Below are positions 47,536-56,972 of a stretch of 64,000 bases of DNA, piece after piece. Each line of letters begins with the position of its first letter. Position 1 is the stretch's first letter. Position numbers and translations under genes: made by a program. The DNA comes from Kangiella sp. HZ709. GTDB lineage: Bacteria; Pseudomonadota; Gammaproteobacteria; Enterobacterales; Kangiellaceae. The stretch lies in assembly GCF_009674675.1 (NCBI RefSeq), contig NZ_WKJC01000001.1, positions 1,433,031-1,497,030 of the forward strand, given 5' to 3'. The notes under the pieces are model-generated. The model worked only from the letters and a program-made list of their open reading frames with translations, had not been told where the DNA came from and ran no database searches.

Positions 47536-50055
47536 ATGAACAGTGTTCAGCAAAATAATGATACTAAAACCGTAAAATTCGGCCAATTTGTCGTTAATAA
47601 CAAATGGCTGGTGCTATTTCTTTCCATTGCCATAAGCTTTTTAGCGGCTTTTGGTGCTTCATTCTTAGAAATAAAAACCGACTATCGTGTTTTCTTTTCT
47701 AAAGATAACCCACAGATGTTGGCATTTGAAGATATCCAAGATACCTATGACAAAGCCGATAATGTGATGTTTGTATTAACGCCAAAAGATGGAAAAGTTT
47801 TTACTAAACAAACACTTAAAACCATTCACTGGATCACTGAAGAGGGCTGGAAAGCGCCTTACGCTACCCGCGTTGATTCAGTAACCAACTATCAGCACAC
47901 CTGGGTAAGCCCAGATGATGAAGATTATATGTTGGTCGGCGCGCTCTTGTGTATTCCGGACAAATCTGCGGATATGGACAGTGAGTGTGAGCATGATGCC
48001 GTCACCGAATCGATGATTGACGGCCTAACCGAGCAGCAAATCTCGCAGCTTTCTGAGATTATCCTTAATGAGCCGCAACTTAAGCGCCGTTTAATTAATC
48101 CCGAGAAAACTGTTACTGCGGTCAATATTACCGTTCAACCGCCATCGGATCCCGACGTAGAAGGGCTAGAAGGTCAGGCTAAACTGGACAAACAAGCCGA
48201 AGTTATGGCTGCAGTGCCAAAAATCACTCAGTACGTTCGTGATTTAAAACAACAAATCGAAGCACGCGATCCCAATATCGAAGTTCGTATGACCGGCGTT
48301 ATTATGATGAATAACGCTTTCGCGGAAACCGGCTTAAATGACATGATGACGCTAACGCCATTAATGTTATTGCTGGTGATTCCGTTAGCGCTGTTTTTTA
48401 TGCTCAGAAGCGTCGGCGGTACCATTGCCAGTGTATTCGTAATTATTTTATCCATTGTTGCATCCATGGGCGGAGCTGGCTGGTTAGGTATATACATGAC
48501 CGGCCCAGTGTTCTCAGTGCCAACGATTGTCGCCACTATGGCGGTTGCCGATTCGGTTCACCTGTTGGTGACTTTTTTGCAAAACATGCGTCGCGGCATG
48601 AGTAAAAACGATGCGATGGTAGAATCTATTCGCATCAACATGATGCCGATATTCTTAACCAGTATCACCACTATCATTGGCTTCTTAACCATGAACTTTA
48701 GTGAAGTTCCGCCATTAAGAGACTTAGGCAACGTGGTATCGATTGGTGTTGCTTGGGCATTTTTCTTATCGGTAACTTTCTTGCCTGCATTAATGTTAAT
48801 ACTGCCTGTGAAAGCAAAAGTCAGTAGCGCTACCGAACCTAAAATGATGGATACGCTTGCAGACTTTGTTATCACTAAACGCAAGTTTTTATTACCTGCA
48901 ATGGCGGTATTAAGTATCGTTATCATCGCCTTCTTACCAAAAAATGATCTGAATGATGAATTTGTAAAATACTTTGATGAGACCATTGATTTCAGAGCCG
49001 ATTCGGATTACACCGCAGAGAACTTAACTGGTTTGTATGTCATGTTTTATAGCGTCAAATCTGGTCAGCAAGATGGTATTCATGAGTCGACGTTCTTAGA
49101 TACGATCGAAGACTTTGCTAATTTTGCCAAAGAACAGGATGCGGTATTGCACGTTCAATCCTATGGCGATGTTATGAAGCGTTTGAATAAGAGTATGAAT
49201 GGTGACAAGCAAGATTGCTATCAACTGCCAAAGCAATCGCTTAAAGCTGAATGTAATGCTGTATTACTTGAGCCGGATGAAGAAGGTATTGAACTGGATA
49301 CGCGTTTACGTGAATTAACCGCTCAGTACACCTTAATGTATGAAACTTCTTTGCCTCGCGGTATGGATTTAAATAATCAATTGAACGGTGAAAAATCTTC
49401 TACCCGAATTCAATTGGCTTTAAAAAATATTTCCAGTAAAGAAGTGATTGCTTTAGAGGAAAAATTTGCCAATTGGTTTGTGACCAATGCACCAAGCTAC
49501 TCTATCTCAGCTTCAAGTCCTGCGATTATGTTCTCGCACGTAGGGCAAAGAAATATTTACTCAATGATCAAAGGTACTGCGATAGCCTTGATACTCATCT
49601 CCATCATCTTGGGTATTGCCTTGAAGTCCGTCAGACTTGGTTTTTTAAGTCTGATCCCCAATATTATACCTATGGCAGTTGCCTTTGGTATCTGGGGCAT
49701 CTTTAAAGGTCAAGTTGGCATGGGGCTTTCCGTGGTCATGGGTATGACGCTTGGTATTGTCGTGGATGATACGGTGCACTTTTTAAGTAAGTATCTTCGC
49801 GCTTATCGTGAAAAAGGTATGCAACCCCCTGAAGCGGTACGCTATGCCTTCCAAACAGTCGGTATGGCATTAACCGTTACTACCATTGTTTTGGTTTTAG
49901 GATTCTTGGTTCTAGGCATGTCGCATTATGTGATGAATGCTGAAATGGGAATCATGACTGCAATTACCTTAGCCGCGGCTTTGATAATTGATTTCTTATT
50001 ACTACCACCTTTATTGATGCTTTCGAAAAAACGTAAGCAGACTAACGAAGTCTAA
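47536..50055 (+). CDS. RND/MMPL-family exporter
   Basis: An 839-aa inner-membrane transporter of the MMPL/RND superfamily. A first helix (about 28-48) is followed by a large extracytoplasmic domain (about 50-245), then a six-helix block (about 255-430). A second extracytoplasmic domain (about 480-680) and a second helix block (to about 830) follow. MMPL marks are SVPTIVATMAVADSVHLLVT and GMTLGIVVDDTVHFLSKYLR, each carrying the in-membrane Asp residues used for proton coupling. AAGGA precedes the ATG. It heads an operon with an outer-membrane lipoprotein-sorting protein and a TetR regulator. Confidence 0.92.
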   Translation: MNSVQQNNDTKTVKFGQFVVNNKWLVLFLSIAISFLAAFGASFLEIKTDYRVFFSKDNPQMLAFEDIQDTYDKADNVMFVLTPKDGKVFTKQTLKTIHWITEEGWKAPYATRVDSVTNYQHTWVSPDDEDYMLVGALLCIPDKSADMDSECEHDAVTESMIDGLTEQQISQLSEIILNEPQLKRRLINPEKTVTAVNITVQPPSDPDVEGLEGQAKLDKQAEVMAAVPKITQYVRDLKQQIEARDPNIEVRMTGVIMMNNAFAETGLNDMMTLTPLMLLLVIPLALFFMLRSVGGTIASVFVIILSIVASMGGAGWLGIYMTGPVFSVPTIVATMAVADSVHLLVTFLQNMRRGMSKNDAMVESIRINMMPIFLTSITTIIGFLTMNFSEVPPLRDLGNVVSIGVAWAFFLSVTFLPALMLILPVKAKVSSATEPKMMDTLADFVITKRKFLLPAMAVLSIVIIAFLPKNDLNDEFVKYFDETIDFRADSDYTAENLTGLYVMFYSVKSGQQDGIHESTFLDTIEDFANFAKEQDAVLHVQSYGDVMKRLNKSMNGDKQDCYQLPKQSLKAECNAVLLEPDEEGIELDTRLRELTAQYTLMYETSLPRGMDLNNQLNGEKSSTRIQLALKNISSKEVIALEEKFANWFVTNAPSYSISASSPAIMFSHVGQRNIYSMIKGTAIALILISIILGIALKSVRLGFLSLIPNIIPMAVAFGIWGIFKGQVGMGLSVVMGMTLGIVVDDTVHFLSKYLRAYREKGMQPPEAVRYAFQTVGMALTVTTIVLVLGFLVLGMSHYVMNAEMGIMTAITLAAALIIDFLLLPPLLMLSKKRKQTNEV

Positions 50056-50067
50056 TCGGAGAATCTA

Positions 50068-50865
50068 ATGATTAAACCTTCAACATTACTATTAACAGCT
50101 TCTTTTACCTTAGCACTATTTTTTTCAACTACAATTTCTGCTGAAACTCCAGAAGAAAAAGGTTTAGCTATCGCTAAAGAAACCAAAGCACGCAATGCCG
50201 GCTGGGGCGACAGTGAAGCCAGCATGACAATGACATTACGCAATAAGGCTGGTCGCGAAACTATCCGCAAAGTTCGCTCTAAAAGTTTAGAGGTTCTAGA
50301 TGATGGTGATAAGGGTCTAAGTATTTTTGATGAGCCGCGTGATGTGAAAGGCACTGCCTTTTTATCACATACCCATATACAAGGTAACGATGACCAATGG
50401 TTATTTTTGCCGGCGCTTAAACGTGTTAAACGTATTTCTTCGTCGAACAAATCAGGACCTTGGATGGGTAGTGAGTTTGCTAACGAAGATTTAACTTCAT
50501 TTGAAGTCGAGAAGTTTAACTATAAATTCCTTCGTGAAGATGAAGTTGATGGTGATAAAGTTTTCGTGATTGAACTTTATCCACAATACAAAAATTCTGG
50601 CTACAGTAAATCGATCTCACATATCGATCAAGAACACTACAGAGTGCGTAAAATTGAGTATTTCGATAAGCAAGAAGAACTGTTGAAAGTCATGACTTTT
50701 TCAGATTACAAACAATACTTGGATAAATTCTGGCGCGCCCATAGCCAAGTAATGAACAATGTTCAAACCGGTAAGAGCACCATCATCGAGTGGGACGAGT
50801 ACAAGTTCAACGTTGGCTTAAGCGATAAAGACTTCAATAAAAGTAGTCTAAAAAGAGCTCGCTAA
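50068..50865 (+). CDS. Outer membrane lipoprotein-sorting (LolA-like) protein
   Basis: A 265-aa periplasmic protein: signal peptide (about 1-25, ending TISAE) then the LolA/LppX-like fold of the outer membrane lipoprotein-sorting family (GWGDSEASMTMTLRNKAGR, DDQWLFLPALKRVKRISSS, GPWMGSEFANEDL). It is the constant companion of MMPL exporters of this type and probably carries the exported hydrophobic substrate across the periplasm. It starts 12 bp after the exporter gene and shares a base with the TetR gene. Confidence 0.9.
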   Translation: MIKPSTLLLTASFTLALFFSTTISAETPEEKGLAIAKETKARNAGWGDSEASMTMTLRNKAGRETIRKVRSKSLEVLDDGDKGLSIFDEPRDVKGTAFLSHTHIQGNDDQWLFLPALKRVKRISSSNKSGPWMGSEFANEDLTSFEVEKFNYKFLREDEVDGDKVFVIELYPQYKNSGYSKSISHIDQEHYRVRKIEYFDKQEELLKVMTFSDYKQYLDKFWRAHSQVMNNVQTGKSTIIEWDEYKFNVGLSDKDFNKSSLKRAR

Positions 50866-51473
50866 TGTCTGCCACTGCATTACGTAATCCAGATTTAACT
50901 CGCCAACGCATTCTTGATGTGGCCTTTGAAGAAATACTTCTAAAAGGCTACCAAGGGCTCCGTGTTGATCAGGTTTTAAAAATTACTGCCTTAACTAAAG
51001 GGGCTTTTTATCATCACTTTAGTAGTAAACAAGCGTTAGGGCACGCTGTTATTGACGAGGTTTTAAAACCTTGGATTGTTGATAAGTGGGTCAAACCCTT
51101 AAAGCAGTTTAATGACCCTGTTAAAGACTTGATCGAAATGCTAACCGTTGCCCGTCAAGAGATCAACATGACAGAGTTACATACAGGTTGCCCCCTTAAT
51201 AACCTGACTCAAGAAATGTCGCCTTTGGACGAATCATTTAGGGTTAGAATTACTGCTATTTGGCAGCTATGGCATGACGCTTTAAGTGCCGCATTTGAAC
51301 GTGGTCAAGCCAGCGGTTTAATTCGACAAGATGTTATCCCTAATAACGTTGCTCGGTTTTTAATTGCAGCAATGGAAGGCATTATTGGTCAATGTAAATG
51401 CTATATGAATGATACTGCTTTTGATGAGGCTGGTGCCTGCTTAAAAGATTATATTGAAAGTTTAAGCGCCTGA
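50865..51473 (+). CDS. TetR/AcrR family transcriptional repressor
   Basis: A 202-aa regulator. The N-terminal HTH lies at about 12-58 (LTRQRILDVAFEEILLKGYQGLRVDQV in part, then TKGAFYHHFSSKQALGHAVID). The C-terminal ligand domain contains TGCPLNNLTQEMSP, typical of the TetR_C_33 group. Its ATG overlaps the preceding stop by one base. Three ACAGAC...GTYTGT-type operators in front of the operon make autoregulation likely. The ligand is unknown. Confidence 0.92.
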   Translation: MSATALRNPDLTRQRILDVAFEEILLKGYQGLRVDQVLKITALTKGAFYHHFSSKQALGHAVIDEVLKPWIVDKWVKPLKQFNDPVKDLIEMLTVARQEINMTELHTGCPLNNLTQEMSPLDESFRVRITAIWQLWHDALSAAFERGQASGLIRQDVIPNNVARFLIAAMEGIIGQCKCYMNDTAFDEAGACLKDYIESLSA

Positions 51474-51553
51474 TTACTCCCTGTCGTGTTCGTTAGGTAA
51501 TTTAATTACCATGCTTGTCACCCCCATACAAGTTATAGAACACCTTGGCGCTG

Positions 51554-51581
51554 AAGCCGCACATTTGTGCGGCTTTTTTTA
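51554..51581 (+). terminator. Terminator after the RND/LolA-like/TetR operon
   Basis: AAGCCGCACA pairs with TGTGCGGCTT around a minimal loop and is followed by seven Ts. It precedes the convergent kinase gene. Confidence 0.9.
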
Positions 51582-51593
51582 TTCTTTATTAAC

Positions 51594-53147
51594 TCAATTG
51601 AACAGCTCGTAAAATTTCTGATAAATCGGTTTTAACTGCTGATACAGCTTTTTGTAACCTGATTGATAGAGTTGCTCGTAAATTTTCACATTCTCGGTAA
51701 TCGGGGTAAATTCCTCTCCCTGTCGACACATAGCAGAAACCGCTTCTTGATAGTCATCATAAGCTCCAATCCCTACGGCAGCATTAATTGCAGCTCCCAA
51801 CGCAGACGTTTCATAGGTATGAGGGCGAATGGCTGGCATATTGAAAATATCCGCCGTTATTTGCATAGCAACATCGCTTTGCGAACCACCACCTGAAACT
51901 ACTAATTTCTTCATTGGCCTTTTTGTTTTTCTCTCTATCGCTTCTTTACCTTCTCTTAACCCGTAAGCAATGCCTTCTAAAATCGCTCTATAGACATGCG
52001 CCCTGGTGTGAATATCACTAAAACCTATAATTGCCCCTCGAGCTTCAGGCCCTGGAATTTTTACTCCTGGCGACCAGTAGGGTTGCAGCATAAGGCCATT
52101 CGAACCCGGCGCAATATTAGTGATGGATTTATCTAAAAGTTGCTCCGCTGTGATACCCATTTCTAATGATAAATCTCTTTCTATTTTCCCGAATTGTTCA
52201 GTAAACCAAGAGACCATCCAATAACCTCGATAAATTTGATATTCGATAGTAAATGCGTCAGCTACATTAGAGGGATATGGAGGCACAAAAGCTATCGGCT
52301 CCAAGTATTTTTCGCTGGTAACATTGATCGTTGCGGTAGTACCATAACTTACACAAGCTTGATTGTTTTCAATACAACCTGAGCCTAAAACTTCAGAAGA
52401 TTTATCTGCCCCCGCCGCAATCACTGAAACTCCTTCAGGGATTCCAGTAAGCAATGATGCCTCTTGGCTTACCGTTCCAATTTTATCACCCGGTTTTACC
52501 AGCTCTGTTAACATCGAATTCTTTAGTGGGGCGACTTGCCATTTCCAATCATTACCTTTTGCCCATTGATGCTTTTTGTAATCAAAAGGAATATAGCCGA
52601 CTTGAGATGCTAACGAGTCTTTATACTCGCCCGTTAATTTATAATTTAAATAGCCAGAGAGTAATAAAAATTTATCGGTTGTGTCCCAAATTTCTGACTG
52701 ATTTTCTGCGATCCATGCCGCTTGACAACTGTGTTGAAAATTCTTGATGGTATCTTCGACACCTGCGAATTTAAAGGCATACTTCCAAAATCCTTTTATA
52801 GGTTTAATCGATTTTGTCTTACGTTTATCCGTCCAAATAATGGCAGGCCTTAGAGGGTTACCTTTCTTATCCAGATTCACCACCGTATTACGCATAGTAG
52901 TTATGGCAACCGCCTGAACTGATTCCTTAACCACCTCAGGCTGTTTCCATAACTCATTACAAGCACGACATAATGAATCCCAAAAGAAAGTTGGATGTTG
53001 CTCACTCCAATCTGGCTGCTCAGAGAAATAGGCATTAAGCAATGGAACTTGAGATTTAGCGATAATATTCCCTTGCAAGTCAAACAAGATTGCTCGAATC
53101 GATTGGGTACCGTTGTCTATAGCAAGAATAGTTTTTTGGTGGCTCAT
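51594..53147 (-). CDS. FGGY-family carbohydrate kinase
   Basis: A 517-aa sugar/polyol kinase of the FGGY family. The N-terminal phosphate-binding loop is AIDNGTQSIRAILFD and the FGGY_C domain contains LVVSGGGSQSDVAMQITADI (close to the family's GG-GGGAxS pattern). The substrate is not predictable from the visible motifs; the family includes xylulose, ribulose, glycerol and fuculose kinases. No transporter or isomerase gene is adjacent. Its start overlaps the AraC regulator gene by 4 bp, so they are co-transcribed, with the regulator first. Confidence 0.9.
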   Translation of the reverse strand: MSHQKTILAIDNGTQSIRAILFDLQGNIIAKSQVPLLNAYFSEQPDWSEQHPTFFWDSLCRACNELWKQPEVVKESVQAVAITTMRNTVVNLDKKGNPLRPAIIWTDKRKTKSIKPIKGFWKYAFKFAGVEDTIKNFQHSCQAAWIAENQSEIWDTTDKFLLLSGYLNYKLTGEYKDSLASQVGYIPFDYKKHQWAKGNDWKWQVAPLKNSMLTELVKPGDKIGTVSQEASLLTGIPEGVSVIAAGADKSSEVLGSGCIENNQACVSYGTTATINVTSEKYLEPIAFVPPYPSNVADAFTIEYQIYRGYWMVSWFTEQFGKIERDLSLEMGITAEQLLDKSITNIAPGSNGLMLQPYWSPGVKIPGPEARGAIIGFSDIHTRAHVYRAILEGIAYGLREGKEAIERKTKRPMKKLVVSGGGSQSDVAMQITADIFNMPAIRPHTYETSALGAAINAAVGIGAYDDYQEAVSAMCRQGEEFTPITENVKIYEQLYQSGYKKLYQQLKPIYQKFYELFN

Positions 53148-53986
53148 AATTGTTGCCTACGCGCTTTACCTGGCGTTATGGAAAATTGCTTCTTAAAGAC
53201 TTTACTAAAAGCTGCTTCTGACTGGTAGCCATGATCCAAGGCTATCGAGAGTATCGAAGCTTTAGTTGCTACCAAGGCATTATAGGCACTTTGCATTCGC
53301 CACTGCTTTACATATTGCATTGGTGTTAACTGCACCAACTCAGAAAAATAATTGGAGAAAGCCGAGCGCGACATATTGGCTTGCTCAGCTAAGGTTTCTA
53401 CCGTCCAAGCTTTACCTATATCGGAGTGAAAGGCCGCCAAAGCTAAACTTAATTGTTTATCCGACAGAGCTGCAAGCAAACCTTTTTCATTGGGTTTGTG
53501 TTGCACAAAATAGCGTAAAACATAAATAAATAGTATTTCTGCCAGCTTATCTAGGATCAAGCTTTTGCCATCAGTTCCTGACTCCGCTTCATTAACGATC
53601 TGTCGAAATAATGACTCGAACCACGGTAGCTTGCTAATTTCATTAGCCGAAACATGAATAAGTTCTGGCAAATAGCCTAACAGTGGGTTCTGCTTTTCAC
53701 CAAAATCATAGCTACCACATATTAAAGTCGTAAACTGATCATCAGCATGGGTTTGGTTTTGAATACGGTGTGGCGTATTTCTTGGAAAAAATACTAAATC
53801 ACCAGCATTCAACACTAAATCTGGCTTGCCCTCGATTTTAATTAAACAGTTTCCATAGGCGATCACATGAAATGAACCTAATCCAGGATTATCGGATTTC
53901 ATGCCCCAGGGCGAGCAAAACTGAGAATGTAAGTAAATATTAGCGTCGAAATGCATCGAAGCCATTATCTTTCCAATAGTGTCCAT
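53144..53986 (-). CDS. AraC-family transcriptional regulator
   Basis: A 280-aa regulator with a cupin-like N-terminal ligand domain (LVFFPRNTPHRIQNQT) and a C-terminal double HTH of the AraC type (WTVETLAEQANMSRSAFSNYFSELVQLTPMQYVKQWRM in part, and ALDHGYQSEAAFSKVFKKQF). It lies upstream of and overlaps the FGGY kinase gene and is divergent from the cupredoxin-like gene at 54095. It probably activates or represses the kinase gene in response to the same sugar. No specific operator is recognised. Confidence 0.92.
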   Translation of the reverse strand: MDTIGKIMASMHFDANIYLHSQFCSPWGMKSDNPGLGSFHVIAYGNCLIKIEGKPDLVLNAGDLVFFPRNTPHRIQNQTHADDQFTTLICGSYDFGEKQNPLLGYLPELIHVSANEISKLPWFESLFRQIVNEAESGTDGKSLILDKLAEILFIYVLRYFVQHKPNEKGLLAALSDKQLSLALAAFHSDIGKAWTVETLAEQANMSRSAFSNYFSELVQLTPMQYVKQWRMQSAYNALVATKASILSIALDHGYQSEAAFSKVFKKQFSITPGKARRQQL

Positions 53987-54094
53987 ATTTCCATCATAAA
54001 ATACGAATGGACAATTAATATAGACTAAATATGCTAATTAGTACATCTTTATCTCTATAATTAATCTCGTAAATACAACCTATCGGAGAAAATT

Positions 54095-54484
54095 ATGAAA
54101 ACCCTAAAAACTTTTTTAACTCTTGTTACTTTTATCACAGGATTGGCAGTAACTACACCCGCGCTGGCAGACTTACCCACTACCGATGAAAATGGTGTGA
54201 CACGAATCCACCTCGACCAGTATGGTGGTTATTTTGATGCTAAGGAAACCTTAGCTAGCTTAAAAGCCGGTACATACGAGTTTGTTGTGACCAATAAAAC
54301 CAACAAAGTGGTAGGCTTCCAAATTCAAAACTATAAGACTCGCGAGCAACTGGACAAGTTTCCATTGGATCCAAATCAAACCCGCATTTCTAGAGTAGAA
54401 ATTACCGACGACGGCTTCCGTTATCGCTGCCCAATCAACCCAACTCCTTGGTATGATGTTGAAGGTGTAACCAAAGCCAAGTAA
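54095..54484 (+). CDS. Small secreted cupredoxin-like protein, unknown function
   Basis: A 129-aa exported protein: signal peptide 1-26 (cleavage after ALA). The mature beta-rich domain has KAGTYEFVVTNKTNKVVGFQI (in part, about 58-77) and RVEITDDGFRYRCPINPTPWYDV (in part, about 100-122). The layout resembles a cupredoxin or plastocyanin-like sandwich, but the two His ligands of a blue-copper site are missing and only Cys112 is left. GGAG lies about 8 bp before the ATG. It is divergent from the AraC gene. Confidence 0.7.
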   Translation: MKTLKTFLTLVTFITGLAVTTPALADLPTTDENGVTRIHLDQYGGYFDAKETLASLKAGTYEFVVTNKTNKVVGFQIQNYKTREQLDKFPLDPNQTRISRVEITDDGFRYRCPINPTPWYDVEGVTKAK

Positions 54485-54501
54485 CACACTTTGGTTAGTT
54501 T

Positions 54502-54527
54502 AAAAAAGGCGCTTTCGCGCCTTTTTT
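54502..54527. terminator. Bidirectional terminator between the cupredoxin-like gene and prlC
   Basis: AAAAAAGGCGC pairs with GCGCCTTTTTT around TTTC. The T-run on the plus strand overlaps the last bases of the prlC stop codon, and the A-run gives a T-run on the minus strand. Confidence 0.85.
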
Positions 54528-56565
54528 ATTGAATTCCTGAATGTTTTAACAACGGCTCTATCGACGGCTCCCGGCCTCTAAAATCTCTAAACAAGATAGC
54601 AGGCTCTTCAGAGCCACCTTTTTGTAAAATTGCCTCTAAGAAATCTTTGCCCACCTTAGGCTCGAAAATACCTTCCTCTTCAAACCGCGCAAAAGCATCT
54701 GCAGATAAAACCTCGGCCCATTTATAAGAATAATAACCCGCTGCATAACCGCCAGCAAAAATATGACTGAAGCCATTTTGAAAACGATTAAAAGCCGGGG
54801 TTTGCACTACTGCAACTTCACCTCTAACTTTATCCAGCATTTGCTGAATATCTTCAGCAGCTTTAGCCTTAAATCCATCATGAATCCGAAAATCAAATAA
54901 AGCGAATTCAATTTGTCTAAGCATTTGCATAGCTGACTGGAAATTTTTTGCTGCCAGAAGTTTTGCCAACATTTCTTTAGGTAAGTTTTCATTGGTTTTA
55001 TAATGACGAGCAATTTTATTAAGGCCTTCTTCAACCCAGCAAAAATTTTCTAAAAACTGACTCGGTAATTCCACCGCATCCCAGGCGACTCCATTAATTC
55101 CAGCAACCGAAGCGTAATCAATAGTGGTCAACATATGATGTAAACCATGACCAAATTCGTGGAAGAGGGTAGTGACCTCATCATGAGTGAATAGTGCTGG
55201 TTGATCACCTACTGGGCTACTAAAGTTACAGGTCAAGAAGGCTACTGGTATCTGGACACTGCCTTGGTTAATTCTACGACCGATGCAATCGGCCATCCAA
55301 GCACCGCCCCTCTTATTTTTACGCGCATATAAGTCTAAATAAAAACTAGCGATATGCTGATTATTTTGATCAAGGACATCATAGAAACGAACATCCTGAT
55401 GCCAAGTGTTTATATCTTGGCGCTCTTTAAAACTTATAGAGAATAATTGTGATGTAATCTCAAACATTCCTTCAATAACTTTATCTTCAGGAAACCAAGG
55501 ACGCAGTTCTTCTTGTGAAATGTTATATTTTTTCTTTTTTAGCTTTTCACTGTAATAAGCAAGATCCCATGCCTGTAGATCGTCTACACCATATTCTTTT
55601 TGTGCAAAATTTTGTAGCTCCTGCATTTCTGATTTAGCTTGCGTTTTAGATTTATGCGCTAGATCTATAAGAAAACTAAAAACTTCCTCTGAAGTATTGG
55701 CCATTTTAGTAGCCAAAGATAAATCTGCATAAGAGTTAAAGTCTAATAGCTGTGCCAGCTGGTGTCTTAACTCTAAAATCTCAGGCATTAATTCTGAATT
55801 ATTATATTGAGCATCATGCGGGCCCTGATCAGAAGCACGAGTACAAAAAGCTGTGTAAACCTCTTCTCTTAATTCTCGGTTATCAGCATGCATCATCACA
55901 GGCAAATAAGAAGGGTACTCAAGCGTAAGGCGATAGCCATCGACGTCATTATTATCCGCTGTTTGCTTTGCCGCCGCTATAGCAGATTCTGGTAGGCCGG
56001 CAAGCTCATCAGCGCTAGCCAAATCTTTATGCCAACTCATAGTAGAATCCAAAAGGTTCTGATCAAATTTAGAAGTTAACTCAGACATCCTAAGTTGCAA
56101 TTTGCCATACTGTTCTTTCTTCTCATCCGATAAAGAAACACCCGATAGTTTAAAGTCGCGTAAGTCGTCTTGTAAAATTTTCTGCTGTATTCTATCTAGT
56201 CCTAATTCTTTTGCCTTATCATTTAAAGTTTGAAGCGCACTGAACAAGCCCTGATGCTGGCCCATTTCAGTGCCATATTCTGACAACAATGGTAAACAAG
56301 CATTATAGGCTTCTCGGATTTCGTCGCTATTAACCACAGCATTCATATGACTAATCGGTGACCAAGCTCGATCTAAACGATCGCTAATAGCTTCCATCGG
56401 GACTATAAAAGATTCCCAGCTAATAGTTTCTTTGCTTTGCTTTTTAATTAATTCGTTAATTGCAGCACGGCTTTCATCGATAATTATCTTGATAGCTTGC
56501 TGCATATGAGATGGTTTAATATCTGAAAATGGTGGTAATGTTTTAAGGTTCAATAATTGATTCAT
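54526..56565 (-). CDS. prlC: Oligopeptidase A (M3 family metallopeptidase)
   Basis: Cytoplasmic zinc oligopeptidase that degrades signal peptides and short peptides; 679 aa, normal length for PrlC/OpdA. The zinc motif TTLFHEFGHGLHHML lies near residue 468 (HExxH), with the second Glu in DAVELPSQFLENF. No signal peptide is seen. It is the last gene of the hldE/CDP-glycerol operon, 2 bp from the preceding gene, although its function is unrelated. Confidence 0.96.
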   Translation of the reverse strand: MNQLLNLKTLPPFSDIKPSHMQQAIKIIIDESRAAINELIKKQSKETISWESFIVPMEAISDRLDRAWSPISHMNAVVNSDEIREAYNACLPLLSEYGTEMGQHQGLFSALQTLNDKAKELGLDRIQQKILQDDLRDFKLSGVSLSDEKKEQYGKLQLRMSELTSKFDQNLLDSTMSWHKDLASADELAGLPESAIAAAKQTADNNDVDGYRLTLEYPSYLPVMMHADNRELREEVYTAFCTRASDQGPHDAQYNNSELMPEILELRHQLAQLLDFNSYADLSLATKMANTSEEVFSFLIDLAHKSKTQAKSEMQELQNFAQKEYGVDDLQAWDLAYYSEKLKKKKYNISQEELRPWFPEDKVIEGMFEITSQLFSISFKERQDINTWHQDVRFYDVLDQNNQHIASFYLDLYARKNKRGGAWMADCIGRRINQGSVQIPVAFLTCNFSSPVGDQPALFTHDEVTTLFHEFGHGLHHMLTTIDYASVAGINGVAWDAVELPSQFLENFCWVEEGLNKIARHYKTNENLPKEMLAKLLAAKNFQSAMQMLRQIEFALFDFRIHDGFKAKAAEDIQQMLDKVRGEVAVVQTPAFNRFQNGFSHIFAGGYAAGYYSYKWAEVLSADAFARFEEEGIFEPKVGKDFLEAILQKGGSEEPAILFRDFRGREPSIEPLLKHSGIQ

Positions 56566-56567
56566 AG

Positions 56568-56972
56568 TTAACTACTTTTTACAGTTACGTGTTTTACGAC
56601 TTCGATAATTTCTGTGGTTGATACGGACGGCGTTCTGGGTAAATAGATTACTTTGCAAATATCATTAAATTCATCAAATTTTCCTTGCCAGTCATCACCC
56701 ATGACTAACGCATCGGCCTTATACTGCAAAAGGTATTCTCTTTTCAATTCCAGCGACTGTTCTAAAAACACAAAATCGACACTCTTTAGAGCGCTTACAA
56801 TATGCATCCGATCTTCTTCGGAATAGATTGGATAGCGGTCTTTTTTTGAAAAGTTTAGCTCATCTGAAGAAACCCCAACATACAGCTCAGTACCCAGTGA
56901 ACGAGCTCTTTCTAATATGCTTACATGGCCTACATGAAAAACATCAAAAGTACCAAAAGTAACTATGCGCAT
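56568..56972 (-). CDS. Glycerol-3-phosphate cytidylyltransferase-like (TagD type)
   Basis: A 134-aa nucleotidyltransferase of the TagD/GCT group that makes CDP-glycerol from CTP and glycerol-3-phosphate in Gram-positive teichoic acid synthesis. Motifs are GTFDVFHVGHVSILERA (the HxGH site) and the PRTPSVSTTEII segment with the signature RTxxxSTT. It overlaps the CDP-glycerol glycerophosphotransferase gene by 10 bp. The pairing supports CDP-glycerol rather than ethanolamine or ADP-heptose as product. Confidence 0.85.
   Translation of the reverse strand: MRIVTFGTFDVFHVGHVSILERARSLGTELYVGVSSDELNFSKKDRYPIYSEEDRMHIVSALKSVDFVFLEQSLELKREYLLQYKADALVMGDDWQGKFDEFNDICKVIYLPRTPSVSTTEIIEVVKHVTVKSS

Noticed and set aside
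48228-48986. Minus-strand open frames inside the RND exporter gene
   Set aside because: They mirror the codon pattern of the membrane-protein gene on the other strand and have no independent start signals.
51511-51612. Short plus-strand open frame (about 33 codons) through the terminator after the TetR gene
   Set aside because: It runs through a strong hairpin, has no ribosome site and overlaps the convergent kinase end; most likely chance.
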